From an uncultured Lachnospiraceae bacterium (GTDB lineage Bacteria; Bacillota; Clostridia; Lachnospirales; Lachnospiraceae): DNA of 22,214 nucleotides. The notes under the pieces are model-generated. The model was not told the DNA's origin, made no database searches, and saw only the letters and a program-made list of their open reading frames with translations. The position numbers were made by a program, and so were the translations under genes. The DNA lies in the NCBI GenBank assembly GCA_910578825.1, contig CAJTSB010000042.1, forward strand, positions 1 through 22,214, written 5' to 3'. This document shows positions 1-8,563 of this stretch, one piece after another (positions within the stretch are counted from its first letter, which is position 1; each line of letters opens with the position of its first letter).

Positions 1-3000
1 ATCGTATGCCGCTCAGGGTGCCGCCTTCGAACCATTCCTCTGAATCTGCCGATACAACCTCAACATATAAACCCTGCACCGGCATGGCATAGACATGGAC
101 GTCCTCCCCTTCCTGTGTCAGCAAATATAATTTATCGCGCATGACGACGGCCTGCTGCTGTGTCGGCTCTTTCATCGCCGTATTGGAAATGGCATATCCT
201 GATTTGACGTATTTGTCAAAGGACAGTTGATAGAAGAACGTATCGCCCAAATTTTCTGCCTCAACGCCCGTATAGACCAGCCCTCCTTTGACTGCTCCGA
301 CATTTGCGGAATAATAGATGACTTCCTTTTCTTCCATGTTTTCATTATAATATGTATAGACACCATCCGCTGTTAGCCCTTCTGGTTGTGTCTGAGACAT
401 TTTCCATGATTTCCCATTATAAATCATATTGCGTGGAAACGTACCGTCTTCCTTTCTTCCCAGCGTCAAAATCAGTTCATTGCCAATGGTAACTGCTTTG
501 GCAAATGCCCTTGCCTCCGGAAGCGATGAGGCCTTTTCCCATTTGCGTGTCAACGGATCCATGCGCATGACGACCGTCTGTTCTTTCCCTGTGATATTGT
601 CCAATCCTCCAAACAGATATAATTTCCCCTGATAAGCTGCCAGAGAAATTCCTTCCAGTGTTTCAAATTCTTTCGGCAGATTGCACGCTTTCTGCCAGCC
701 CTCCTCACTGTCATAACAGGCCAGCACCCGCTCCTCGGAATACATCATTTCCAGAGCTAACACGCTCCAGAGCCTGTCATCCAGACATGCTATATCTGAC
801 AGGTTCCGAACGGAATACTCCAAAATAAACTCTTCATCTTTGCCAAATATTTCAGAATGATACCCCATATCTCCTTCCAGATACATGATTTCCCCATCTT
901 CATCTTTCTGTTCCGGATCACAGGTAGCTACCATTCCCTCTGCGTCCACATGATATATCCGATTTCCGTCAGATACCGTATATCCCTCTGCGACCGTTCC
1001 CATTGCATCTCCTGCATGAGCAAACGCAGCTCCATCTGAGAAAAAACAATTCCTGTTCATGCTCTTTCCTTCTGCCGCAACCGTAATCTCCAATGCATGA
1101 TTCAAAAAACCTGCCGAATTCAGGACAATCCTGTTTTCAGACTGTTCCTTTATCGCAGCCGCCTGATTGTTCACCGTTACGCTGGCATGAGCCAGACCTC
1201 TGCCCTCTATGCATATGTTTCTCTTATCATCCAGAGAAATGTTCTTCAGATAAACATTGGGCTCTTTCACATGCGAAAGGTCAAGCACACCTCCGGTTAA
1301 TACCTTGCCCTGTAACGCATTAGTTTTCCTCGTACATCCTAAAAGGCGTTCTTTGCGATCTCTCGCATCATCTTGCGGATATGCGCTGGCAAGCGCAGCA
1401 ACTGCCCCGGTTACATACGGCGCTGCCATGGAAGTCCCATCGTAATAATCGTATTTGCCGAATTTCTCCTCGGCAACATTTTCTTTACTGATTCCCAGAT
1501 TGTCCAGATAAATTTCATAATTTCCGCTTACGGATGCACTTAACGTTACGGCAAGCGCACGTTTCTGCTCTTCCTCCCGCTCCTCAAGCGCAAGACCGGA
1601 AAAATGGTTCCAGTAATTTCCCTTATCAATATACGCGCCCCCAACCAATCCTTTCGTCATATCCAATTTATCTGCGGAATCCAGCGCACCTTCTTCCGTC
1701 AGCTCAAAATCATTGACAAAAATTATCGAAGGCTCAATAAGAAGCTCATCCAACGTTCCCTCACTCTTCCTTTCCGGCTCTATCGCCTTTATCATAATGC
1801 TGTCATGCGTGCCTGTTGTGGATATTCCCGCCGTATAGGGAAAATAAAGTGTGTAAATATCATCTTCTCTGGCATTGTTGATGCTCCATTTTAAGGATTT
1901 TTCCCCATCTCCCTTTAACCCAAAACAAGTTTCATCGGTGAGGCTTAAGGATAACTTTGCCCTGCCCTTGCTTTTCGCAAATCCATAGACAATATCGTCA
2001 GCGTTTCCGGTACTCTCCTTCACCAGATTCCCATCAGAAAAATCCTCAAATATGCTGCATAATTCCTCCCGATTCTCATAGATTCCCGGATTAAAACAAT
2101 CATAACACACGGTTGATAATATGTCGGCTCCCGGAGCTGCAAGATCCACACTCTCTGCACCATAATTGGAAAATGTCGCCATCTCATCATTTTCATTCGT
2201 TGCGGCTACCGCAATAATCGCATCGCTGTCAATTGCAGAAATGTCTCCACCCAGCACATCATTGTCCGTGCCGTCATTTCCGGCTGCACAGACAGAAACC
2301 GCGCCCTTTTCCCCGACAAGCTCCACAAGTTTCTGAAAAATCACTGATTCCTCTTCGTCTACGCCTCCCCAGGAATTATTGACAGCCACAACATTTACAC
2401 CCAACTGCTGCGCTTTATAAATATAGTTATAAGCACCGACAAACTCTATCCCATAACCGGAACCGCTCTCATCCAAAATCTTCAGCGGCATGATCTTAAT
2501 GTTCTCATTATCGGTAACACCCTGTACGCCGATATTGTTGTGGTTAGCCGCCATAATACCGGAACAATGCGTTCCATGTCCATTGTCATCCATGGGATCT
2601 GCATCGCCGTTGATAAAATCATAACCATGCCGGCCTCTGAGCTGATTGGATTGCAGCGGATTCTCCCATACCACGTCCTGCAAATCCTCATGCGTATAGT
2701 CCATACCTGTATCGACAAGCGCAATCACATATTCTTTCCCATCCGGATTTGTGCCCAGTATCTCCTGCCTTGGCTTTACGTCTAATCCGACGGTCCCATG
2801 GTTTTGTCCCTGATTGTCTATCGCCCACTGATATTTCACATAGGGATCCTGTCCCATATCCAGGGTATGTAATTTATAATTCGGCTCGGCAGCTATGATA
2901 TCTTTCCTCGCACTTAACTGCTTTATCAGCTCTTCGGTAGAATACGTATCTGATTTCACAAGCGATACCTGAAATGCCGCCGTAGTATCCGCCTCGCGGC

Positions 3001-3292
3001 TCCTTGCCATCCGGGCAGGCATGTCCTGTCCCACGCCATCAAATTCATAAGTCTCCTCAATCTGCATGTCCGCACCAAAACCATATGATGCAATGGACGC
3101 GCGTGCCGAATCGGTTGGCCGCTTATACAGAATAAGCGCCTGTCCTTTTGCATACTCCTTCTCTGTCTCATCTCTGTCTGCTGAAACTGTCCGCTCCAGA
3201 GGATTTGTTCTGTCTACCGCAGCTTCCACCGGAACAGAAAACGTCATGCAGGCAATCAGAACCATTGCTGTCAAAGATTTTAAACATTTCAT
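1..3292 (-). CDS. Secreted subtilisin-like (S8) serine protease with inserted domain and Kelch-like C-terminus (3' end outside window)
   Basis: At least 1097 codons read without a stop to the window edge, so the C-terminus is missing. The start at 3292 has a GGAG site 7 bases upstream and gives a signal peptide (MKCLKSL..., cleavage probably near VEAA, residue 25), then an inhibitor_I9-type prodomain (about 48-160). The subtilase triad is Asp194 (ALVDTGMD), His239 (NGHGTHCSG) and Ser621 (GTSMAAP), with oxyanion Asn339 (AAGND). Asn339 to Ser621 is 282 residues against 66 in subtilisin BPN'. The extra ~200 residues (about 398-608) end in a jelly-roll-like IYLDNLGIS strand. After the catalytic domain comes a short Ig/TIG-like stretch (about 685-740), then Kelch-like repeats (about 830-1010; GKLYLFGG, MDPLTRKWEKASSLP). 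It probably acts outside the cell or on its surface. The protease call is secure; the accessory domain names are judged by eye. Confidence 0.93.
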   Translation of the reverse strand, partial: MKCLKSLTAMVLIACMTFSVPVEAAVDRTNPLERTVSADRDETEKEYAKGQALILYKRPTDSARASIASYGFGADMQIEETYEFDGVGQDMPARMARSREADTTAAFQVSLVKSDTYSTEELIKQLSARKDIIAAEPNYKLHTLDMGQDPYVKYQWAIDNQGQNHGTVGLDVKPRQEILGTNPDGKEYVIALVDTGMDYTHEDLQDVVWENPLQSNQLRGRHGYDFINGDADPMDDNGHGTHCSGIMAANHNNIGVQGVTDNENIKIMPLKILDESGSGYGIEFVGAYNYIYKAQQLGVNVVAVNNSWGGVDEEESVIFQKLVELVGEKGAVSVCAAGNDGTDNDVLGGDISAIDSDAIIAVAATNENDEMATFSNYGAESVDLAAPGADILSTVCYDCFNPGIYENREELCSIFEDFSDGNLVKESTGNADDIVYGFAKSKGRAKLSLSLTDETCFGLKGDGEKSLKWSINNAREDDIYTLYFPYTAGISTTGTHDSIMIKAIEPERKSEGTLDELLIEPSIIFVNDFELTEEGALDSADKLDMTKGLVGGAYIDKGNYWNHFSGLALEEREEEQKRALAVTLSASVSGNYEIYLDNLGISKENVAEEKFGKYDYYDGTSMAAPYVTGAVAALASAYPQDDARDRKERLLGCTRKTNALQGKVLTGGVLDLSHVKEPNVYLKNISLDDKRNICIEGRGLAHASVTVNNQAAAIKEQSENRIVLNSAGFLNHALEITVAAEGKSMNRNCFFSDGAAFAHAGDAMGTVAEGYTVSDGNRIYHVDAEGMVATCDPEQKDEDGEIMYLEGDMGYHSEIFGKDEEFILEYSVRNLSDIACLDDRLWSVLALEMMYSEERVLACYDSEEGWQKACNLPKEFETLEGISLAAYQGKLYLFGGLDNITGKEQTVVMRMDPLTRKWEKASSLPEARAFAKAVTIGNELILTLGRKEDGTFPRNMIYNGKSWKMSQTQPEGLTADGVYTYYNENMEEKEVIYYSANVGAVKGGLVYTGVEAENLGDTFFYQLSFDKYVKSGYAISNTAMKEPTQQQAVVMRDKLYLLTQEGEDVHVYAMPVQGLYVEVVSADSEEWFEGGTLSGIR

Positions 3293-3320
3293 TTCTTTTC
3301 TCCTTTTTCATAAAAAACAA

Positions 3321-3355
3321 GGGTGCCAAAAGCACTCCATGTACTTTGGGCACCC
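3321..3355 (-). terminator. Intrinsic terminator-like hairpin between protease promoter and RBS
   Basis: Read on the minus strand, a 7-bp stem (GGGTGCC / GGCACCC, extended by CAAAG / CTTTT with a bulge) is followed by TTGTTTTTTATG. It lies downstream of the metallophosphoesterase stop but only about 30 bases before the protease start codon, and just downstream of a good promoter. It could end the upstream transcript, attenuate the protease gene, or do both. Confidence 0.75.
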
Positions 3356-3369
3356 GATCTCTTATCATA

Positions 3370-3398
3370 ATTTTATCACATTTTCCAAAACGTAACAA
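3370..3398 (-). promoter_or_regulatory. Sigma-A type promoter for the protease gene
   Basis: On the minus strand TTGTTA (3393-3398), a 17-bp spacer and TAAAAT (3370-3375) form a near-consensus promoter. Transcription would begin near 3363, only a few bases before the terminator-like hairpin at 3321-3355. Confidence 0.6.
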
Positions 3399-3420
3399 GT
3401 TTGCAATATTTAAAGTTTTC

Positions 3421-4335
3421 TTAATTTTCCAAATCCATTTTTCGCAACACATACTCCTGCAGTTTTTCCGGTCCTTCCAGCACGTCTTTTCCAATATATA
3501 CCATGTTGTCTTCCCGCACCTTCATGCTCCATCTTACCAGGGTAATTTCTCCGCATTCGAGCTCCAGCGCCGTAATATTTCGTGGGTGTACACAGCTCCC
3601 ATCATTGAAATAATACCCCTCCCCAGGTCGGGGGAACGATGGCCTGTGCGTATGCCCCGCAACCAGAAACTGCCTGTGTGCGTCCGCCCATGCCGATAGC
3701 CTTCGCTCTGTCTTTTCTTTCCTCCGGTAATTTTTGGCTGCGCTTGTGGGGTCGTTGCATCCGGCAAGTTCCAGCGGACGCCATAAATAGCGCACCAGAA
3801 ACCTGGTAAACTTCCACATCGTATCGTTCCAGAAATCTCCCTGATGTCCATGCACCAAAAGCAGCTCCACGCCGCTTGCGCTGTCCTTTAAGCGAATCGA
3901 TTCATGCACCTGCATATCGGGAAACAGGCCGCTCATCTGCTCCTGCGTATCACAATAACAGGTATCGCAATGTCTCTTAAAATATTTCTGGCACGACTTT
4001 TTGCGGTCGTGATTCCCATAGAGCATATAAAATCGCCCTTTTTGGTAGAACTCCTGCATCAATGAAAATTGATTGTCATGCGCCCGTATGATGTCCTGGA
4101 GGCTGCGGTTCTCCCACAGTTCATCCCCGTCTCCAAGCTCAATATAGGTGTAGTTTCTTCGGTTGTAATATTGCAGGGCCGCATAAAACAGGTTCTGGTT
4201 CAACTGAAAATTATCTCCCCAGTTGCCGACTCCACGGTGGCAATCACTCATCAACACCACCCGGCTTCCCCGGTTAATTGTGATACAGTGCGCATTTTCA
4301 TAAGCCTTATCCAGACTTTTTGCGGTACGATTCAT
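3421..4335 (-). CDS. Calcineurin-like metallophosphoesterase
   Basis: A 304-residue protein with the full set of two-metal phosphoesterase motifs: D31-x-H33 (MSDCHRG), GD at 68-69 (ELGDGDELWE), GNHD ending at 110, H162-x-H164 (LVHGHQGD) and GHTH at 227-230 (VAGHTHRP). The order and spacing recall the LpxH/YfcE-like calcineurin superfamily. The substrate cannot be read from the sequence, and lipid A is not expected in a Gram-positive host. ATG at 4335 is preferred to a TTG at 4356 because GGGGGA lies 9 bases upstream of it. It overlaps the 3' end of the upstream gene by 29 bp, so the two are probably translated as a coupled pair. There is no signal peptide or membrane segment, so it should be cytosolic. 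Confidence 0.88.
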   Translation of the reverse strand: MNRTAKSLDKAYENAHCITINRGSRVVLMSDCHRGVGNWGDNFQLNQNLFYAALQYYNRRNYTYIELGDGDELWENRSLQDIIRAHDNQFSLMQEFYQKGRFYMLYGNHDRKKSCQKYFKRHCDTCYCDTQEQMSGLFPDMQVHESIRLKDSASGVELLLVHGHQGDFWNDTMWKFTRFLVRYLWRPLELAGCNDPTSAAKNYRRKEKTERRLSAWADAHRQFLVAGHTHRPSFPRPGEGYYFNDGSCVHPRNITALELECGEITLVRWSMKVREDNMVYIGKDVLEGPEKLQEYVLRKMDLEN

Positions 4336-5272
4336 GTTTCTTCTTCCCCCAGGCAATTCTTCCTGTTTTTATAATTATGCCGAAAATTCTGGGGTATGCC
4401 TGCATGAGATAGTCCAGTTTATCAATTGTCCGCGTAAAATCTTTCGTCACCCGCAGATAGAGTTTGCAGTTATGACGGTTCTGCCATTGTATCAGCCTTC
4501 CAAACATCCTGCCATATTTTGAAGGTTGTTTTGTCTTCGGCTGATACAGGCGGAAACAGACTCTTTTATACCACACGCGAAAATCTTCCGGCTGATATCC
4601 CACATAGTAGCATCCCTCCAAAAATGCCTCCTGCATCGCAAAGTCCGGGAACGTCAATGAAACTTCCAACATCAGCTCTGCCGGCCAGGAAAATTCTCCC
4701 AGGCGAAATCCGGTGAGCCACCAGTGTCTTCGGTCTCGCTGGAACATGCGCTTACCGTTTTTGTACAAAACCATACCAATGGGAATCTCTTCTTCCTCAG
4801 TCACGCACTGGTAAAATGCATCCTCCGGGTCTTTCTCATCGTCACGTTCTTTTTCCACATAAATTCCCACTTCTGCTCCGGTAGTGATACCATATTGCCC
4901 TTTCCAGAATTCGATCATCCATCTTCGATTGTCGTACTCAAAGTAAATGGGCTCGCTGTGAATCACCATATTCATTACCGGAGCCATTTCATCGTATAGT
5001 TTCCCATAGCCAAACTCTCGCTGCCAGGCGTGTTTTAAAGAGTAGATGATATCCCTGCGCAGATCGTAGGCAAAGCCAAACGGCTGAAGCGCTTGGTTAA
5101 TATCGCTTAATTTCTCTTCGTCACTGCGCCGCCTGACCCGGCATTTGGCGCGTCTGTGATGCTGTATGCGGATGCAGCATATTAAAATAAGCAGCAGAAA
5201 GACTGCTGCGACAATTCCCAAAATCATCCAATTAAGACGCAAAACTCTCCCATCCCCTTTCTCATATATCAT
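4307..5272 (-). CDS. Membrane-anchored DUF4474-like protein
   Basis: 321 residues: a short N-terminus, one hydrophobic helix (about 16-37, MILGIVAAVFLLLILICCI), a basic stretch (RIQHHRRAKCRVRRR) and a soluble domain placed in the cytosol by the positive-inside rule. The central part (FWKGQYGITTGAEVGIY and its surroundings, with YDNRRWMIE before it) matches what I recall of DUF4474, whose function is unknown. The C-terminal third is rich in aromatic and basic residues. The start is uncertain: ATG at 5272 lacks a good ribosome site, while a TTG ten codons downstream has GGGAG close before it. Its stop overlaps the metallophosphoesterase start by 29 bp, which suggests a shared transcript. Confidence 0.7.
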   Translation of the reverse strand: MIYEKGDGRVLRLNWMILGIVAAVFLLLILICCIRIQHHRRAKCRVRRRSDEEKLSDINQALQPFGFAYDLRRDIIYSLKHAWQREFGYGKLYDEMAPVMNMVIHSEPIYFEYDNRRWMIEFWKGQYGITTGAEVGIYVEKERDDEKDPEDAFYQCVTEEEEIPIGMVLYKNGKRMFQRDRRHWWLTGFRLGEFSWPAELMLEVSLTFPDFAMQEAFLEGCYYVGYQPEDFRVWYKRVCFRLYQPKTKQPSKYGRMFGRLIQWQNRHNCKLYLRVTKDFTRTIDKLDYLMQAYPRIFGIIIKTGRIAWGKKKHESYRKKSG

Positions 5273-5407
5273 TCAACAATTCAGCCTGCCCATTTTGCCA
5301 GGACAGCTTTACATTCTTCATACTGTACTGAACTGTTACCATAATATATTCAAAAAGGGGTCGGAGAGTTCGCAATACCTCTGGAAAACCGGCTTTCTAT
5401 AACACTC

Positions 5408-7792
5408 TCATCCGCCAAACAGCTCGTTGGCATAGCGCACGGAACCCATAGCATCTCCGGAATAAAAATCCGCGCCTATCATGTCAGCGTACGTCTGGGT
5501 CAGCACTGCGCCGCCCACCATGACCTTACACTCCGGCATTTCCTGTTTTAACAGTTGAATTGTGGTTTCCATATTTGCCACGGTAGTCGTCATCAAAGCG
5601 CTTAATCCCACCAGTTTGACCTGATGTTCCTTCGCCGTTTCCACTACCAGCTCCGGCGCAACATCTTTCCCTAAATCAATCACCTGGAATCCGTAATTTT
5701 CCAGCAGAACTTTGACAATATTCTTGCCAATATCATGAATGTCCCCTTTGACCGTGGCAATCACAATCGTTCCCTTGGAGGAAGATTCATCCCCTCCCTC
5801 CTTAAGATGTTCCTTGATAGCGTCAAACCCGGCTTTTGCCGCATCCGCACTCATCAAAAGCTGGGGCAGAAAGACCGTCTTCTTCTCAAAGCCCTGTCCG
5901 ACTTTATCAAGCGCCGGAATCAAAGCGCCGTCAATCACCTCCAGCGGTTTTCTTGTTTCCAGCTCTTTTCGGGCTGCCTGATAGGCGCTCTCGGTAAGCC
6001 CGCGCACAACTGCGTCAAAAAGACTGAGTTCTCCGGACTTTGCAGCGGAAGTCTTCGGCTGTTCTTCCTGTTTCGAGTATTTTGCGATGTAATCCGCACA
6101 CTGACTGTCGCTGCCATTGAGCGCGCAATAGGAATGATATGACGCCATCATCGCCTCGCTGTTGGGATTAATGATTCCCGCACTTAATCCCTGTGACAAT
6201 GCAATCGTAAAAAACGCTGTATTGACACGTTCGCGCTGCGGCAGGCCAAACGAAATATTTGATACGCCCAGCGTCGTATGCACGCCCAGGACATTGCGCA
6301 CATATTGCAGCGCATCCAGCGTAGTCTTTGCGTTTTCCTGCCCGGTACTGATTGTCATCGTCAACGTATCTATCAGCAAATCCTTCTTGCCAATGCCATA
6401 TTTTGCCGCCTCTTTCATTATCTTCTTTGCAATCCTGATTCGTCCCTGGGCCGTATCGGGAATGCCGCCTTCATCCAGCGTCAGACAGACAATCATGCCG
6501 CCATATTTCGCCGCCAGCGGAAATACCGCGTCCATGGATTCCTGCTTGCCGTTGACGGAATTTAAGAGCGGTTTTCCATTATAAAGACGCATCGCCGTCT
6601 CCATGGCAACCGCATCTGAAGTATCAATCTGCAAAGGCAAATCCGTAATTCCCTGAAGGCCTTTCACAACATCTCGCATCATCTGAATCTCGTCAATCTC
6701 CGGGAGTCCCACATTCACATCCAGAATATGCGCGCCCTGATCCTGCTGCGCCAGCGCCTCTTTATAAATATATTCCAGATCATTTTCACGCAACGCCTGC
6801 TTAAACCTTGACTTTCCGGTAGGATTGATGCGCTCCCCGATAATCTTCGGACGGTTGTCAAAAACTACCGCATGAGTATAAGAGGAAACCACGCTGCGCT
6901 GTTTATCCGTCAGCTCCATTGCCGGAATATTTCTGCACGTTTCCACCAATGCGCGGATATGCGCCGGCGTGGTGCCGCAACAGCCTCCCATCACAGACAC
7001 GCCTTCCAGCGCAATCTCTTTCATGATGCCGGCAAACTCCTCTGCGCCCACATGAAAGGACGTCTTGCCATCCACAACCACCGGAAGGCCTGCATTCGGA
7101 TTCAGTACAATAGGCAGAGACGTTACCTCCCGCAGTTTCGGCAGAAATTTACGCATGATATCCGGTCCAAATCCGCAGTTTAATCCAAGGGCATCCACAC
7201 GCAATCCCTCCAGCATAGCGACCGCAGCCTCCATATCCGCTCCGGTCAACAGCTTTCCGTCTTCGTCAAACACCATCGTCACAACCACCGGAAGGCTGGT
7301 ATTTTCTTTTGCCGCTAGCACTGCCGCCTTTATTTCATACGTATCGTTCATCGTCTCAATCAGACATAAATCGGCTCCTGCCTGTTCCCCGGCAATACAC
7401 ATCGGCCGAAATGCCGCATATGCCTCCTCAAAAGGCAAATCACCCAATGGCTCCAGTAATTTTCCCAGAGAGCCGATATCAAGCGCCGCATATGCCTTCC
7501 TTCCGGACTGTTCTATGGCGCGTTTGGCAACCTCTATGCCCTTTTTCGTCAATTCCTCGCAGGTATAGCCCGTTCCTTTCATCTTGAAGGGATTTACGCC
7601 AAACGTATTTGCCTTGACAATGTCGCATCCTGCCTCCAGATATTGTCTGTGAATCCCGCAGATTACCTCTTCCTTCGTTACATTCCAGATTTCCGGTAAT
7701 TCCCCGGACTGTAACCCCTGCTCCTGAAGCATGGTACCCATCGCCCCGTCAAAAAATAACAGTTTTTTTCCTAACTCATCTCTAAAGCCCAT
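5408..7792 (-). CDS. metH: Cobalamin-dependent methionine synthase lacking the reactivation domain
   Basis: This 794-residue protein transfers methyl from 5-methyltetrahydrofolate to homocysteine through cobalamin. The homocysteine domain has the zinc ligands Cys206 (GLNCGFG) and Cys271-Cys272 (GGCCGTTP). The pterin-binding domain starts near residue 316 (KIIGERINPTGK). The helical cap and Rossmann-type B12 domain carry the cobalamin signature D684-x-H686-x-x-G689 (GDIHDIGKN), S731 (GLSALM) and GG at 760-761 (MVGGAV). E. coli MetH has about 1227 residues; the missing C-terminal AdoMet/reactivation domain is supplied by the gene 82 bp upstream. AAGGAG stands 7 bases before the ATG. It is the last gene of the metF operon. 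No convincing terminator was seen between it and the DUF4474-like gene. Confidence 0.95.
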   Translation of the reverse strand: MGFRDELGKKLLFFDGAMGTMLQEQGLQSGELPEIWNVTKEEVICGIHRQYLEAGCDIVKANTFGVNPFKMKGTGYTCEELTKKGIEVAKRAIEQSGRKAYAALDIGSLGKLLEPLGDLPFEEAYAAFRPMCIAGEQAGADLCLIETMNDTYEIKAAVLAAKENTSLPVVVTMVFDEDGKLLTGADMEAAVAMLEGLRVDALGLNCGFGPDIMRKFLPKLREVTSLPIVLNPNAGLPVVVDGKTSFHVGAEEFAGIMKEIALEGVSVMGGCCGTTPAHIRALVETCRNIPAMELTDKQRSVVSSYTHAVVFDNRPKIIGERINPTGKSRFKQALRENDLEYIYKEALAQQDQGAHILDVNVGLPEIDEIQMMRDVVKGLQGITDLPLQIDTSDAVAMETAMRLYNGKPLLNSVNGKQESMDAVFPLAAKYGGMIVCLTLDEGGIPDTAQGRIRIAKKIMKEAAKYGIGKKDLLIDTLTMTISTGQENAKTTLDALQYVRNVLGVHTTLGVSNISFGLPQRERVNTAFFTIALSQGLSAGIINPNSEAMMASYHSYCALNGSDSQCADYIAKYSKQEEQPKTSAAKSGELSLFDAVVRGLTESAYQAARKELETRKPLEVIDGALIPALDKVGQGFEKKTVFLPQLLMSADAAKAGFDAIKEHLKEGGDESSSKGTIVIATVKGDIHDIGKNIVKVLLENYGFQVIDLGKDVAPELVVETAKEHQVKLVGLSALMTTTVANMETTIQLLKQEMPECKVMVGGAVLTQTYADMIGADFYSGDAMGSVRYANELFGG

Positions 7793-7816
7793 CTCAATCT
7801 CCTTTTATTCTTCAGC

Positions 7817-7902
7817 CCTGAATCCGAAATTTACAGTCTGCCTCCGTTCTGAATCCAATATTCTCATTTCTCCTCAATCCTGAATCCGAAATTCACAGTC
7901 TG
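7817..7902 (-). repeat. Direct repeat duplicating the 3' end of the reactivation-protein gene
   Basis: A 24-bp block at 7879-7902, inside the last codons of the upstream gene, recurs at 7817-7840 in the spacer before metH with one mismatch (23/24). The offset is 62 bp, so the second copy is in a different frame. Similarity is weaker beyond the block. It looks like a local tandem duplication between two operon genes. Confidence 0.8.
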
Positions 7903-8521
7903 TCTTCTCACACAGGCTGCACTTTTCCATCTGACAGGACTCCCGCTCTTTTGTCGTCAGACCGATAATTGCGCTCACCGATTTACTTGGCATCATCAGA
8001 TTTCCTTCTGTCAATGTCACGCCAATTCGTTTCTGGCATTCCAGCATATGAAAAATGTCTTTCTGATACTCCAGCGCAAAATCGCCGTAACCAGGACTGA
8101 ATCTTGGGCGCAGAAACAGCCCCCGGTTCTTTGCATCTTCCCGGATAGCGTCTTCCACCTCATTCACATAGCTCTCAATACAGGCCGCTCCTGCTGCCTG
8201 TACAATGGCGGCTTTTGCCATATTGGTAACAGAATATTTCTTAATCATGAAATCAGCAGCACGTCCAATCGTTGCCGCCAGAAGTACCGCACGCTCGCAG
8301 CCTTTGAGGTTTGTGGCAAGATTTTGACTCTCAATCGTAAGCTCGCCCAGTTTTACACGTCCTTTTGTCACCTCGCAGGCATACTCCCGGTAAATGCTTT
8401 TCGGCATACTGCCACGCTCCAGCTCCTCTGCCGTCTCTTCTATCATTCGTGCCGTCTTCTCTTCCATTTCCTGTCCGCGATACCCAAGGTAGCGCAAAGT
8501 CTCTTTCCTGTCTGCTCTCAT
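7874..8521 (-). CDS. Stand-alone methionine synthase reactivation (AdoMet-binding) protein
   Basis: 215 residues that resemble the C-terminal activation domain of MetH (PF02965 type). The motif RPRFSPGYGD (138-147) corresponds to the R-x-SPGY AdoMet-binding signature, and the strand MMPSKSVSAIIGL (176-188) is also typical. In the fused enzymes this domain binds AdoMet and, with a reductant, remethylates cobalamin oxidised to cob(II)alamin. It lies between metF and a metH that lacks this domain, so the partnership is strongly implied. The last 20 residues hold four cysteines (C196, C201, C204, C209; C-x4-C-x2-C-x4-C), absent from fused MetH. The start at 8521 has AGGA nearby. A separate reactivation protein is known in Thermotoga and many Firmicutes. 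Confidence 0.88.
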   Translation of the reverse strand: MRADRKETLRYLGYRGQEMEEKTARMIEETAEELERGSMPKSIYREYACEVTKGRVKLGELTIESQNLATNLKGCERAVLLAATIGRAADFMIKKYSVTNMAKAAIVQAAGAACIESYVNEVEDAIREDAKNRGLFLRPRFSPGYGDFALEYQKDIFHMLECQKRIGVTLTEGNLMMPSKSVSAIIGLTTKERESCQMEKCSLCEKTDCEFRIQD

Positions 8522-8563
8522 AATTCCTGTTCTTTCCTGTCATCTAACGCGGATGCGCTGTCG

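Noticed and set aside
7799..7861. A 20-codon open frame (MRILDSERRQ...) between the reactivation gene and metH
   Set aside because: It is mostly the duplicated end of the preceding gene in another frame; despite GGAG before it, no protein features are visible.
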